A stretch of DNA of 64,000 nt from Inediibacterium massiliense (GCF_001282725.1 NZ_LN876587.1:987695-1051694), one strand, 5' to 3'; shown: positions 36,526 through 44,632, counted from the stretch's first letter. Numbers and translations are program-made. Notes: generated by a model not told the origin, from the sequence alone.

Positions 36526-37845
36526 TTGTTCAGCAATAAGTCAAATCGTATTTTTTTGATATTTTTTGTATTACTGTTATTAGTCAGTTTCTATTCCTTA
36601 AGCTTTGAAAAAATAATCAATGTTCCTGCGGAAATTAAAATATTGGAGGATGAAAAGCAATCTCTCCATATTAGATTTCCTTTTCAAATTGATCATACTA
36701 AAATAGATACAAATATTTTAAAATTATCTCCTAAAACTGAAAAAGACAAAAAAATGCTATACTTGGATCCTGTAAACATTGGTAAAACAAATATTCAAGT
36801 AAAGCTATTAGGGATTATACCTTTTGGAAGCGTAAAAGTAGATGTAGTACCTAAGACAAAAATCATTCCTGGTGGTCAATCCGTAGGAGTAAGACTAAAT
36901 ACAAAAGGCGTTTTGGTAGTTGGATTAGAAGAAATCAAAGGAATAGATCATAAATACCATAATCCTGCAGAAGAAGCTGGACTTACTATAGGAGATAGTA
37001 TTCTTGAAATGAATCACATAAAAATAAAAGATGCTGATCATGTGACAAAAATAGTAAATGACAATAAAAATCATAAATTGAATTTAAAAGTAAAACGTAG
37101 AAATGAAGTATTTCATGTAGATGTTTTACCTATTCAATCTGTAGAAGATGAAGAGTATAAAATAGGAGTATGGGTAAGAGACAAAACTGCTGGGATTGGA
37201 ACCCTAACTTTCTATCATCCTGCTACAAATCAATTTGGTGCTTTAGGACATGCCATTACAGATGTAGATACAGGTTTATTATTAACTGTAGACAATGGAC
37301 AAATTGTTAAATCTAAGGTTACATCTATAGAACAAGGTAAAAAAGGAAAACCTGGAGAAATAAAAGGAATTTTTTATGAAACCAGCAATCCTATTGGAAA
37401 CTTAAAGAAAAATACAAATTTTGGTATCTATGGAGAAGCACATGATCCTTTGATCAATGAGCTTTATCAAAAACCTATAGAAATTGGATATCAATATCAA
37501 GTAAAAGAAGGAAAAGCAACTATTTTAACCACTATTGATAATAATAAAGTAGAAGCTTTTGAAGTTTATATTGAAAAAGTTAATAGACAACGTACCCCAA
37601 ATACAAAAAGTATGGTCATAAGAGTAACAGACCCTAGATTACTCAAAAAAAGTGGAGGAATTGTACAAGGAATGAGTGGCAGTCCTATTATACAAAATAA
37701 CAAACTCATAGGAGCAGTAACTCATGTATTTGTAAATGATCCCTCTAAAGGTTACGGTCTATTTATTGAATGGATGATGCAAGAAGCAGGAATAGATTTA
37801 CTTCAAAATAACCAAGTTGCAGATGATTATGGTTTAGCACAATAG
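36526..37845 (+). CDS. spoIVB: SpoIVB peptidase
   Basis: 439 aa, TTG start. N-terminal transmembrane helix (about 8-27), a PDZ domain (about 100-200, with NPAEEAGLTIGDSILEMN) and an S55 serine-protease domain with GALGHAITDVDTG and catalytic GMSGSPI. SpoIVB is secreted from the forespore and cleaves SpoIVFA to trigger sigma-K processing. Sits directly before spo0A as in Bacillus and Clostridia. Confidence 0.96.
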   Translation: MFSNKSNRIFLIFFVLLLLVSFYSLSFEKIINVPAEIKILEDEKQSLHIRFPFQIDHTKIDTNILKLSPKTEKDKKMLYLDPVNIGKTNIQVKLLGIIPFGSVKVDVVPKTKIIPGGQSVGVRLNTKGVLVVGLEEIKGIDHKYHNPAEEAGLTIGDSILEMNHIKIKDADHVTKIVNDNKNHKLNLKVKRRNEVFHVDVLPIQSVEDEEYKIGVWVRDKTAGIGTLTFYHPATNQFGALGHAITDVDTGLLLTVDNGQIVKSKVTSIEQGKKGKPGEIKGIFYETSNPIGNLKKNTNFGIYGEAHDPLINELYQKPIEIGYQYQVKEGKATILTTIDNNKVEAFEVYIEKVNRQRTPNTKSMVIRVTDPRLLKKSGGIVQGMSGSPIIQNNKLIGAVTHVFVNDPSKGYGLFIEWMMQEAGIDLLQNNQVADDYGLAQ

Positions 37846-37875
37846 AAGATGCTCTTTAGAGTATCTTCTATTTTT
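37841..37875 (+). terminator. intrinsic terminator overlapping the spoIVB stop codon
   Basis: 14-bp stem AATAGAAGATGCTC / GAGTATCTTCTATT (one G-T pair) with loop TTTA, then a T-run. The 5' arm contains the TAG stop codon of spoIVB. Confidence 0.85.
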
Positions 37876-37995
37876 AATAAGATAATAAAAAAATTTTATT
37901 TATATTATTAGCAATTTTAATAGGAATATGGAAGTTTTTAGAAAAATACAAAAATATATAGTAATCTTTTCCAAAATAGAAGGAAATATCATCTC

Positions 37996-38007
37996 GTTGT
38001 CGAATAA
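37996..38007 (+). promoter_or_regulatory. candidate 0A box upstream of spo0A
   Basis: GTTGTCGAATAA contains the exact 0A-box core TGTCGAA (37998-38004), 55 nt before the spo0A start codon. Spo0A autoregulation through such boxes is established in Bacillus. A single 7-base core can occur by chance in this composition, so this is moderate evidence. Confidence 0.5.
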
Positions 38008-38058
38008 GTTTTAAAGAAATAAATTTTTTAGTGTAAAAATGTTTGGGGGGGTAACTCA

Positions 38059-38868
38059 GTGAAGAATATTAGTGTTTTAATTGCGGATGATAATAAGGAT
38101 TTTTGTGACATTCTAAGTGAATATCTAGAAAAACAAAATGGTTTGGAAGTTGTAGGCATTGCTAAAGATGGATTAGAAGCAGTAGATCTTGTGTCTAAAG
38201 AATTACCTGATGTATTAGTATTAGATATTATTATGCCACATCTTGATGGATTAGGAGTATTAGAAAGATTAGCTTCTATGAACTTGAAAAAAGCACCTAA
38301 AATTATTGTCTTATCAGCTGTAGGGCAAGATAAAATTACACAAAGAGCAATTAATTTAGGAGCAGATTACTATGTGGTAAAACCTTTTGATTTTGAAATT
38401 TTTATCAAAAGAATTCGTCAATTGTCTGGAAACGTACAATTTGTTCCAGAAAAGAAAAATGAATTTAAAAATTTATTGATTAACCCATCTTCAACTACTT
38501 CTAATAATGTCTCACAAAGTTTAGAAGCAAAAATTACAAATATTATTCATGAAATAGGTGTTCCTGCACATATTAAAGGATACTTATACTTAAGAGAAGC
38601 TATTTCTATGGTAGTAGAAAATATAGAAATGTTAAGTGCCGTTACAAAAGAATTATATCCATCGATTGCTAAAAAATTTAATACTACTCCAAGTAGAGTA
38701 GAAAGAGCTATAAGACATGCTATTGAAGTAGCATGGAGTAGAGGCAAAGTAGATACTATTAATAATTTATTTGGATATACTGTACATAATGATAAAGGAA
38801 AACCTACAAATAGTGAATTTATCGCTATGGTTGCAGATAAATTAAGAATAGAAAGAACTGCTGTATAA
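38059..38868 (+). CDS. spo0A: sporulation master regulator Spo0A
   Basis: 269 aa, GTG start after GGGGGGG. Receiver domain with acidic pocket D10-D11, phosphoacceptor D56 in [12 protein letters not shown] and Lys in YYVVKPFD; C-terminal sigma-A-contacting HTH domain with [20 protein letters not shown], ending in an intact [11 protein letters not shown]. Phosphorylated Spo0A drives sporulation entry. The coding end is not disrupted by the mobile DNA that begins 135 nt later. Confidence 0.98.
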   Translation: MKNISVLIADDNKDFCDILSEYLEKQNGLEVVGIAKDGLEAVDLVSKELPDVLVLDIIMPHLDGLGVLERLASMNLKKAPKIIVLSAVGQDKITQRAINLGADYYVVKPFDFEIFIKRIRQLSGNVQFVPEKKNEFKNLLINPSSTTSNNVSQSLEAKITNIIHEIGVPAHIKGYLYLREAISMVVENIEMLSAVTKELYPSIAKKFNTTPSRVERAIRHAIEVAWSRGKVDTINNLFGYTVHNDKGKPTNSEFIAMVADKLRIERTAV

Positions 38869-38958
38869 ATTGGTATTTCCAACTATTGTATGGAATCGGC
38901 AAGTAGTCCAAACTATAAAAAACCTTTAAATATACCAATAAATCTTTAAAAAAATATC

Positions 38959-39003
38959 AATAGACTTCTTTTATTTATTGCTAAATGAGAGGAGTCTATT
39001 TTT
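38959..39003 (+). terminator. spo0A terminator hairpin that also holds the recombinase ribosome site
   Basis: A 12-14 bp stem pairs AATAGACTTCTT (38959-38970) with GAGGAGTCTATT (38989-39000), with two G-T pairs, followed by TTTTT. The 3' arm contains GAGAGGAG, the only Shine-Dalgarno sequence for the recombinase ATG at 39004. An 8-bp inverted repeat ATTGGTAT / ATACCAAT (38869-38876, 38932-38939) lies just upstream. Confidence 0.75.
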
Positions 39004-39990
39004 ATGCAAAAAATTGATTTTTTAATTGACGATTTTATGATCTATTGTGAATCAAAAAATTTAGCTAAAAAAACTATGATGAGTTATGAACAAACACTGA
39101 AATTATTTTCTAAATATTTAGAATATGAAAAAAATATTATAAATATAAAACAAGTAGATGAAAAAATATTAAGAGAATATATCAATTATACCAAAGAAAG
39201 AGGTAAATATACTATAGTATCTAACGAAAATACTTCACATTATAATATGCCTAGTAATAGAAAAGATTATGCAAAAAAAATATCTATTACTACAATTAAT
39301 AATTACATAAGAAACTTAAAGGTATTTTTTAATTTCTTAAAAGATCAAAACTATATACAAAAAGATGTTGTTTCAAAAATTAAGCAATTAAAAAATGATA
39401 GAAAACCAAAAGATTTTATAACAGATGAACAATTTATGAATATGCTTAGACACATTGATACTACTAAATTTCATGAATATAGAGATTATATTATAATTCA
39501 ATTATTACTCGATACTGGAATGCGGATTGGAGAATGTTTATTAATTCAATCAGATAATATAGATTTGAATTATAAGAGTATATTTCTAAAAGCAGAGAAT
39601 ACAAAATCAAAGAAAAGTAGATATATATATTTCAGTCAAATTATGTATACACAACTAAAAAGATGGATTCAATATAAAGATAGATATACAGAATCAAATT
39701 ATCTATTTTGTTCTAAAAAAGGTACTCCTATTCTAATTCACTCTTTTGAAAAGAAAATAAAAGAATATGGTAATAGAGTAGGGCTTAAAATTCATCCTCA
39801 TCAACTTAGAAATAACTTTGCTAAAAGATTCCTTATGAGTGGTGGGAATATTCATACACTTTCTGTGATCCTTGGGCATAGTTCAGTAAAAATCACAGAA
39901 CAAGCATATTTAGACCTTACAAATGATGATATTAGAAAAAATTATCAACAATTTAGCCCACTCATGAATTTAAGAGGAGGTGCTAGATAA
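39004..39990 (+). CDS. tyrosine recombinase / integrase
   Basis: 328 aa. SAM-like N-terminal core-binding domain (about 5-120) and catalytic domain with R174 (TGMRIGE), a lysine in KSKKSRYI, H266-x-x-R269 (HPHQLR), H292 (LGHSS) and nucleophile Y302 (TEQAYLDL): a complete active site. It begins directly at the spo0A terminator and points the same way as the phage structural genes. It may be the prophage integrase or belong to an older plasmid-like element with the next gene. Its ribosome site is buried in the terminator hairpin, so expression is probably low or structure-controlled. Confidence 0.9.
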   Translation: MQKIDFLIDDFMIYCESKNLAKKTMMSYEQTLKLFSKYLEYEKNIINIKQVDEKILREYINYTKERGKYTIVSNENTSHYNMPSNRKDYAKKISITTINNYIRNLKVFFNFLKDQNYIQKDVVSKIKQLKNDRKPKDFITDEQFMNMLRHIDTTKFHEYRDYIIIQLLLDTGMRIGECLLIQSDNIDLNYKSIFLKAENTKSKKSRYIYFSQIMYTQLKRWIQYKDRYTESNYLFCSKKGTPILIHSFEKKIKEYGNRVGLKIHPHQLRNNFAKRFLMSGGNIHTLSVILGHSSVKITEQAYLDLTNDDIRKNYQQFSPLMNLRGGAR

Positions 39991-39991
39991 T

Positions 39992-40729
39992 ATGTACACC
40001 TCAATTACTAGACACGATATACAGGATATGCTAAAAGGTGATCCTTATCTTGTATATGAAAAAATTAAAAGATTCATGAATTTTAGTACAATGAAATCTA
40101 CTGTAAGTATTAAACGTTTAGTAGAAGAAACAGGAAGATCAAAGAATACAGTTTTAAAAGCTATTAGATATTTAGTAGAAAATGAATTCTTAATTAAAAA
40201 GAAAAGCTTTAACAAAGAAAAAATGGAATATAATACAAATGAATATTACTTCTATAAAGAAGCAGAATTAATATACAAGGAGAAGAAGTCGAAAAGTTAT
40301 GAACATGTGGTTCACGAGGGGGATGAGGTAGTTCATAAAAAGGAACATAACAAGAATAATACTGATAAGAGTGTGATTGTAGAGAAAACTATAGATGTAG
40401 AATCTATAAAGAAACAATTAGAAAAAAAGTATTCTATAGATATAGTTAAAAAAGCCGTACAATGTCTACAAAGAGCTGTAAAACATGGGACTATAGTAAA
40501 TAACCTTAAATCATATTTAAACACGTTATGTGTCAATATAAAGGCACAATTAAACTTAATTGCTAGTATATCAGATAGTAATGTACACGATGTACACAAA
40601 GAACCTCAAAAAAGTAAAATACCTAGTGCCACCAACACTAGGTATCAAGGTAAAAACAAATTTCATAACTTTTTCCAAAGAACATCTCTTTATTCTAAAG
40701 AAGAATTAGAAAAGATGTTGCTAAAATAA
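39992..40729 (+). CDS. winged-helix DNA-binding protein next to the recombinase
   Basis: About 245 aa. Residues about 20-90 form a winged helix (STVSIKRLVEETGRSKNTVLKAIRYLVENEFLIKK); the middle is charged; residues about 130-190 are helical (VKKAVQCLQRAVKHGTIVNNLKSYL), reminiscent of plasmid/phage replication or partition proteins. ATG 39992 is chosen; AGGAGG is 11 nt upstream, while the alternative GTG 39980 overlaps that site. It runs as a two-gene unit with the recombinase. Function unknown; a replication or excision regulator is possible. Confidence 0.7.
   Translation: MYTSITRHDIQDMLKGDPYLVYEKIKRFMNFSTMKSTVSIKRLVEETGRSKNTVLKAIRYLVENEFLIKKKSFNKEKMEYNTNEYYFYKEAELIYKEKKSKSYEHVVHEGDEVVHKKEHNKNNTDKSVIVEKTIDVESIKKQLEKKYSIDIVKKAVQCLQRAVKHGTIVNNLKSYLNTLCVNIKAQLNLIASISDSNVHDVHKEPQKSKIPSATNTRYQGKNKFHNFFQRTSLYSKEELEKMLLK
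40619..40645. repeat. perfect inverted repeat inside the winged-helix gene
   Basis: ATACCTAGTG and CACTAGGTAT flank a 7-nt spacer (ccaccaa). A 10-bp perfect palindrome within a coding region is notable; it could be a binding site for the encoded DNA-binding protein or an RNA hairpin. Confidence 0.7.
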
Positions 40730-40881
40730 TTTTATCAAAGTTATGAGATTTTTCAAGGGTATTTAAAAACTTTTTCAAAAAGTATATTGAAAAGGTGTAT
40801 TTAGTATACCCAAAATCAAGTCATCTATACCCTGTTTATTTGTCTAAAATGACGCTATGAAAAATTTAAGAGCATTGATGA

Positions 40882-41238
40882 GTGAATAGGTATAATGAGT
40901 CCACTTTAAAAATAAAATGGCTTAAAAGTTTACCTCATGGGGAATGGGGAAAATGGTTAGATAAAAGAGTTGAATTTAGTCAACAAACAGCTAATAAGTT
41001 TATGCGAGTAGCAAATGAATATAAAGATTACGCATCGATGCGTAATTTAGGAACGGGTAAAATTTTTTCACTTCTTTCTATTCCTCAAGAACAACGTGAA
41101 GATTTTATTTCTCAACCTCATAAAGTGAATGGAGAATCAAAGTCGCCTTTGAATCTAGGAACAGGTAAAATTTTCATCTCATTTCGCACCCCTCAAACCG
41201 TTGCAATTACTATATGGGTAATTTTTGCTGATTTTTAA
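40882..41238 (+). pseudogene. decayed DUF3102 protein
   Basis: 118-aa frame. Residues about 8-55 (WLKSLPHGEWGKWL ... FSQQTANKFMRVANEY) match the core of DUF3102, a family found with plasmid/ICE partition genes. The usual N-terminal helix is absent because a TGA lies immediately upstream of the only start (GTG), without a ribosome site. The end is scrambled, with an internal duplication of NLGTGKIF, and runs into repeats. I read it as a fragment left by deletion. Confidence 0.6.
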
Positions 41239-41291
41239 ACAAATTTTCTAGAATTTTTGTTTAAAAACGAACAAATTTTCTAGAATTTTTG
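41238..41291. repeat. pair of 22-bp direct repeats
   Basis: AACAAATTTTCTAGAATTTT followed by TG occurs at 41238-41259 and 41270-41291 (32-bp period). ATTTTTGCTGATTTTT also occurs twice (41221-41236 and 41285-41300). Each core AAATTTTCTAGAATTTT is nearly palindromic. Confidence 0.75.
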
Positions 41292-41797
41292 CTGATTTTT
41301 GGACAAAAATACACCCACTTTCTTAATATATTAGATTTAATAAAATATAGATTTAATAATATATTAGATTTACATTTCTAAGTTTCCCAAAATAAATTTT
41401 GGTCAACTTTCACAAAAACTCACAACAACCTAAAACCTTGTTCCTTGTGTATTGTTATTGTTGTTTGTTTTGTTGTTTGTTTTATATCAAAAACATCAGC
41501 ATTAGCAATATGTTCAACTTATAGCAAGTAATTTTGGTAGATTGTACCCTTTTTACTCTAGTATTTCCAAACCTTCCTTTAAAGAAAACCCACTACAATC
41601 AATTTTAAGCAATTTAATTTTTGGATTGGATAGATTATACTTGTTCTGAAATAAAACACCTTAAAATCCTTGTAAGGTGATTTGAAATACTAATAGCAGA
41701 AAGTATGTAAAATAAAAAAATTAGAGTTGCTAATCAAGATGACTTTTTGTAATATATTACTTGTACAAAAAAAAATAGATACTAGGAGGATTCAGTT
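41292..41797. other. about 500 nt without a recognisable gene
   Basis: Very AT-rich. It contains imperfect copies of ATATATTAGATTTA near 41328-41371 and a GTTGTTTGTTTT run near 41458-41485, but no frame with a start and ribosome site until the TTG at 41798. It probably marks the junction between the recombinase element and the prophage proper. Confidence 0.5.
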
Positions 41798-42439
41798 TTG
41801 GACAAAGAAAAAAAAGATGAATTAGATAAATCAAAAATTACAATACCAAAGGGAGTATATCAAGAGTTATTAGAAGAATCGAAAAAGGCAGGGAAAAATG
41901 TACAAGAGTATTGTGTAGAAATTTTTAAAAAAAGAGAAATAAAACATAAAAATAGAACACTTAGAAGTTTTAAGGTTGAAAAGGCATTACAAGCAGAACC
42001 TGATGAATGGATAGGCGTGATGAAAATAAAAGATATTGTTAATCTAATACATTTAGGAAAGATAAATTATGATTTTAGCTCACAGAATCATGAAGTAGTT
42101 AAAAAAACAAAATCTGGTTATAAAACTATCGTAGAAGCAAAAGAATATGAGTTAGTAGATTTCATATATGAAGTACTCGAAAACAAGAAGTATATTCCAT
42201 ATGTTATTTGTTTGAATGTCTTTAAAGATGGTAATGAAAATATTGAATACAAAGATCATGTTGTAACTGTCCATTCAGGAGAGGTAAATGTAATAGATGG
42301 ATGGCATAGAGTTGAAGCGTTTTTAAGATATGTAGCAAAATATGAAAATACATACGAATATACCCTAGTTATGCTAACAAATTTTGATGAGCATGTTGTA
42401 CAAGATTTTCGCGAACAATTGACAATATATCCAAGATAA
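41798..42439 (+). CDS. DGxHR-motif (ParB/DndB-like) prophage protein
   Basis: 213 aa, TTG start after AGGAGG. An N-terminal basic helix-rich segment (about 10-55, ITIPKGVYQELLEESKK) is followed by an alpha/beta domain containing VNVIDGWHRVEAFLRYV. The DG-x-HR signature is the active-site-like motif of the DGQHR/DndB and ParB-related superfamily, where it binds nucleotide or DNA; here Gln is replaced by Trp. Position next to the lysogeny switch suggests a phage regulatory or genome-maintenance role, but no function is shown. Confidence 0.6.
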   Translation: MDKEKKDELDKSKITIPKGVYQELLEESKKAGKNVQEYCVEIFKKREIKHKNRTLRSFKVEKALQAEPDEWIGVMKIKDIVNLIHLGKINYDFSSQNHEVVKKTKSGYKTIVEAKEYELVDFIYEVLENKKYIPYVICLNVFKDGNENIEYKDHVVTVHSGEVNVIDGWHRVEAFLRYVAKYENTYEYTLVMLTNFDEHVVQDFREQLTIYPR

Positions 42440-42451
42440 TAATATAGACAT

Positions 42452-42486
42452 AAGAAGACTAGATCAATTTCTAGTCTTCTTTTTCG
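42452..42486. terminator. convergent terminator between the DGxHR gene and the repressor
   Basis: Perfect 11-bp stem AAGAAGACTAG / CTAGTCTTCTT (42452-42462 with 42471-42481), with a T-run on the plus strand. The 3' arm holds the repressor's stop codon, so it ends the rightward transcript and overlaps the leftward one. Confidence 0.8.
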
Positions 42487-42695
42487 TTTGAAGCATATTG
42501 CATTATATCTTCTATATTAGTAATTTCAAGAGCTTCCATAATGGAAACTAACTTATCGAATCGAATAGATGTAGTGTCATTAGCAACAATTTTGTGTAAA
42601 TTATTATTAGATATTCCTGTTTGTTTCGCTAACCAATACACCGTTTTTTCTTTCTTATCTAAAACTTCTTCTAATTTTAATATTATTTTCCCCAT
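42471..42695 (-). CDS. XRE/Cro-family phage repressor
   Basis: 74 aa starting MGKIILKLEEVLDKKEKTVY. The helix-turn-helix is WLAKQTGISNNNLHKIVANDTTSI. The size is of a small Cro/C1-type regulator with only the DNA-binding domain. The start is the third of three close ATGs, 9 nt after AAAGGG; the longer upstream frame is an artefact of the AT-rich operator array. Only minus-strand gene in the prophage part of the window, facing a repeat array and a rightward promoter: a classic lysogeny switch. Confidence 0.87.
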   Translation of the reverse strand: MGKIILKLEEVLDKKEKTVYWLAKQTGISNNNLHKIVANDTTSIRFDKLVSIMEALEITNIEDIMQYASNEKED

Positions 42696-42717
42696 GTCCA
42701 TCATCCCTTTCGTATTA

Positions 42718-42855
42718 TATTTTAACATATAATACATGAATATACAATACAAAAGCCTAACATTATATTTTATCATATTATATGTAAACATACAATAATA
42801 TATTCTAACATATAATATATAAAAATACAATAATATATGTTGACATATAATACGA
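42718..42855. promoter_or_regulatory. operator array of the lysogeny switch
   Basis: Between the repressor start and the rightward promoter the motif ACATATAATA occurs at about 42725, 42808 and 42844, with related copies on the opposite strand (TATTATATGT near 42775) and ACAATA repeats near 42745, 42792 and 42827. The last copy overlaps the -35 to spacer region of the promoter at 42840. This looks like a multi-site operator for the neighbouring XRE repressor. Confidence 0.7.
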
Positions 42856-42868
42856 GTGGTGATATACT
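42840..42868 (+). promoter_or_regulatory. strong rightward sigma-A promoter (early lytic)
   Basis: TTGACA (42840-42845), 17-nt spacer, TATACT (42863-42868). The ACATATAATA operator motif lies inside it, so repressor binding would block RNA polymerase. Confidence 0.82.
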
Positions 42869-42907
42869 AAGAATTGTAAGAGAGATATTAAACAGGAGGT
42901 GAATAAA

Positions 42908-42994
42908 TTGATACTTGCTTTTGCAGGATCTGCAAAGGAATTTCTAATCTACTTGAGAGCAATTAAGCAGTTACAAAACACAAAGCATTTGTAA
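42908..42994 (+). CDS. possible 28-aa leader peptide
   Basis: TTG start 8 nt after ACAGGAGG, the first good ribosome site on the rightward transcript. The peptide begins MILAFAGSAKEFLIYL and ends in a basic tail: a short amphipathic helix. It could be a real small protein or a leader; nothing else supports it. Confidence 0.4.
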   Translation: MILAFAGSAKEFLIYLRAIKQLQNTKHL

Positions 42995-43015
42995 AACTTT
43001 TACAAATCGTGTCGA

Positions 43016-43050
43016 AAAACCCATCGTTGTAAAATGAAAAAAATGGGTTT
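43016..43050 (+). other. RNA hairpin before the first early gene
   Basis: AAAACCCAT pairs with ATGGGTTT across an 18-nt loop. No T-run follows, so it is not a standard terminator. The sequence GTGTCGAAAAAC at 43009-43020 immediately upstream contains a 0A-box core TGTCGAA. Confidence 0.5.
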
Positions 43051-43080
43051 ATAATAAAAACCACAAGGGGGAAAAAACAA

Positions 43081-43464
43081 ATGATTAGAACATTGTACAG
43101 ATACACAGACAAACACGAAGTTAGAAATGGTGAAGAATACTGTCATCCACATTTTACTTTTGATATTAAAGAAGCTAAACAAGGTACAACATTTAGAGTC
43201 GCTACATTAGAAGATTTGAACTTTTCAAGTGGGGACTATGATGTTGAGGAAATGTACAAAGGATTATTTCAGGTATGGAATGATGAAACTGAATCGCTTA
43301 TGACCGTTAGATTTCATAAAATATACGAGTGGGATGAGGATTTTGGTACATATGAAATGGTAGATTGTGAATTCAGACAAGCTGCTCCAAGAGAGATTCA
43401 GAGTTTATCTTGCGATGTATGTATGATTAAAAACGAGTGCGAAAATAGAATCAAAATTGCATAA
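43081..43464 (+). CDS. early prophage protein of unknown function
   Basis: 127 aa after AAGGGGGAAA. Acidic, with alternating beta and helix segments (TFRVATLEDLNFSSGDYDVEE) and a terminal cysteine cluster LSCDVCMIKNECENR that could bind a metal. First full-length gene of the rightward operon, so probably expressed early after induction. I do not recognise the family. Confidence 0.65.
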   Translation: MIRTLYRYTDKHEVRNGEEYCHPHFTFDIKEAKQGTTFRVATLEDLNFSSGDYDVEEMYKGLFQVWNDETESLMTVRFHKIYEWDEDFGTYEMVDCEFRQAAPREIQSLSCDVCMIKNECENRIKIA

Positions 43465-43797
43465 AAAATAACTACTCCCACAAGTAGTCATTTATGTGAA
43501 ATATTCAGATATTTTAATAAACACAAAGAAAAGTAGAGAATATGTAATATAAATCCATATCATTACCAAAATTGACCAAATTTGAAGTTGTACAAACACA
43601 ACAAAAACATGGTACAATGAAATTAATACCTGTTTTTTGCAACTAGACAAGCTATATTGTTTTTGCATCGCATCAAATATGTATGTATTCTTAATTGTTA
43701 TTATTAACTTCGTTTTAACTATTATACTACATAATATATATTATGTCATACTTTTTTTGAAAAAAGTTTAAAATTTTTATTTTACCAAGGGGGAATA
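43465..43797. other. 333-nt gap with a promoter but no gene
   Basis: A short hairpin ACTACTCCCACAAGTAGT lies near 43472. A promoter-like pair follows (next entry). The remaining AT-rich DNA up to the ribosome site AAGGGGG at 43787 has no open frame with a start. Confidence 0.5.
43588..43618 (+). promoter_or_regulatory. candidate extended -10 promoter
   Basis: TTGTAC (43588-43593), 19-nt spacer, TACAAT (43613-43618) with TGG directly upstream. TTGTAC and GTACAA also form an inverted repeat spanning the spacer, so it may be regulated. Confidence 0.5.
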
Positions 43798-43800
43798 TTG

Positions 43801-44532
43801 ATGGTAGATAGAAAAAAAACAACATTAGAAAAATTATCGAAACTGGATAGAATTGAACTTACAGATGAAAATACACATATATTAGCAAAGTGGTATATGG
43901 ATAATTTAAGTTATTTAAAAGAGAATACTCAGCAAATAAAAGATGTATTCGATGAAGTGATAATAATATATTCAAATAATATAATTCACAAGAAAAATAA
44001 TGAATTTTGTATGTATTATTTAGAAAATGAAAAAACTGGTGAATTGGTTAAATTGTATGAATTTGATTTTAATTTTGAGAAAACAAAAGAGGATATAATA
44101 TGCAATAATCAGGTGTATTATGAAATAAAATATAATGAAGATGAAGTAAAAGATAAAGATGAGGCTGAAAAACATTTGCGTACATGGATAAATCAAGATA
44201 TACAATCTGTTTTATATATTAATGCATATACATCATTCAACCAAGAACAAATAATTAAACAAATCAAAATTCACAAAAGAAAATCTCAATCTAAAAAAGC
44301 CAAGAAAACAGGTAAGAAATCAAAGATAAAATTGATTAAGCAAAATATCATTAGATTAAATACAGATCATATTCAATTGACAGAAGAAGAGAAAAAACAA
44401 TATGAACGTCATACTTTTGGTTGGACAGTAAGAGGACATTGGAGAACGTATAAAAGTGGTAAAAAGACATGGATTAAACCACAGGTTCGAGGGGATAAGA
44501 ATAAGATTTCAGGGAAAGTGTATCAAGTGTAA
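43801..44532 (+). CDS. prophage protein with a C-terminal GHWR motif
   Basis: About 243 aa. The N-terminal 150 residues are helical and acidic; residues about 155-180 are a lysine-rich linker (HKRKSQSKKAKKTGKKSK); the C-terminus has FGWTVRGHWRTYKSGKKTW followed by a basic VRGDKNK tail. That motif recurs at the C-termini of many phage and actinobacterial proteins of unknown function. Basic linker and tail suggest nucleic-acid binding. ATG 43801 is 7 nt from AGGGGG; the TTG before it is less likely. Confidence 0.6.
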   Translation: MVDRKKTTLEKLSKLDRIELTDENTHILAKWYMDNLSYLKENTQQIKDVFDEVIIIYSNNIIHKKNNEFCMYYLENEKTGELVKLYEFDFNFEKTKEDIICNNQVYYEIKYNEDEVKDKDEAEKHLRTWINQDIQSVLYINAYTSFNQEQIIKQIKIHKRKSQSKKAKKTGKKSKIKLIKQNIIRLNTDHIQLTEEEKKQYERHTFGWTVRGHWRTYKSGKKTWIKPQVRGDKNKISGKVYQV

Positions 44533-44600
44533 AATGTGATAGATTATGGTGTAAAATTTAAAGGTTAAATCCTACAAAACTACATAGTACCAAAAGCCGA

Positions 44601-44632
44601 GAAGGGTATAAACTTCTATGCCCTTCCTTTTT
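44601..44632 (+). terminator. intrinsic terminator-like hairpin
   Basis: GAAGGGTAT pairs with ATGCCCTTC (one G-T pair), followed by CTTTTT. It lies 40 nt before the next start codon on the same strand. Confidence 0.75.

Noticed and set aside
42696-42830. N-terminal extension of the minus-strand repressor
   Set aside because: The extra residues are Tyr/Ile/Met-rich translation of the AT-rich operator repeats; the real start is beside AAAGGG at 42693-42695.
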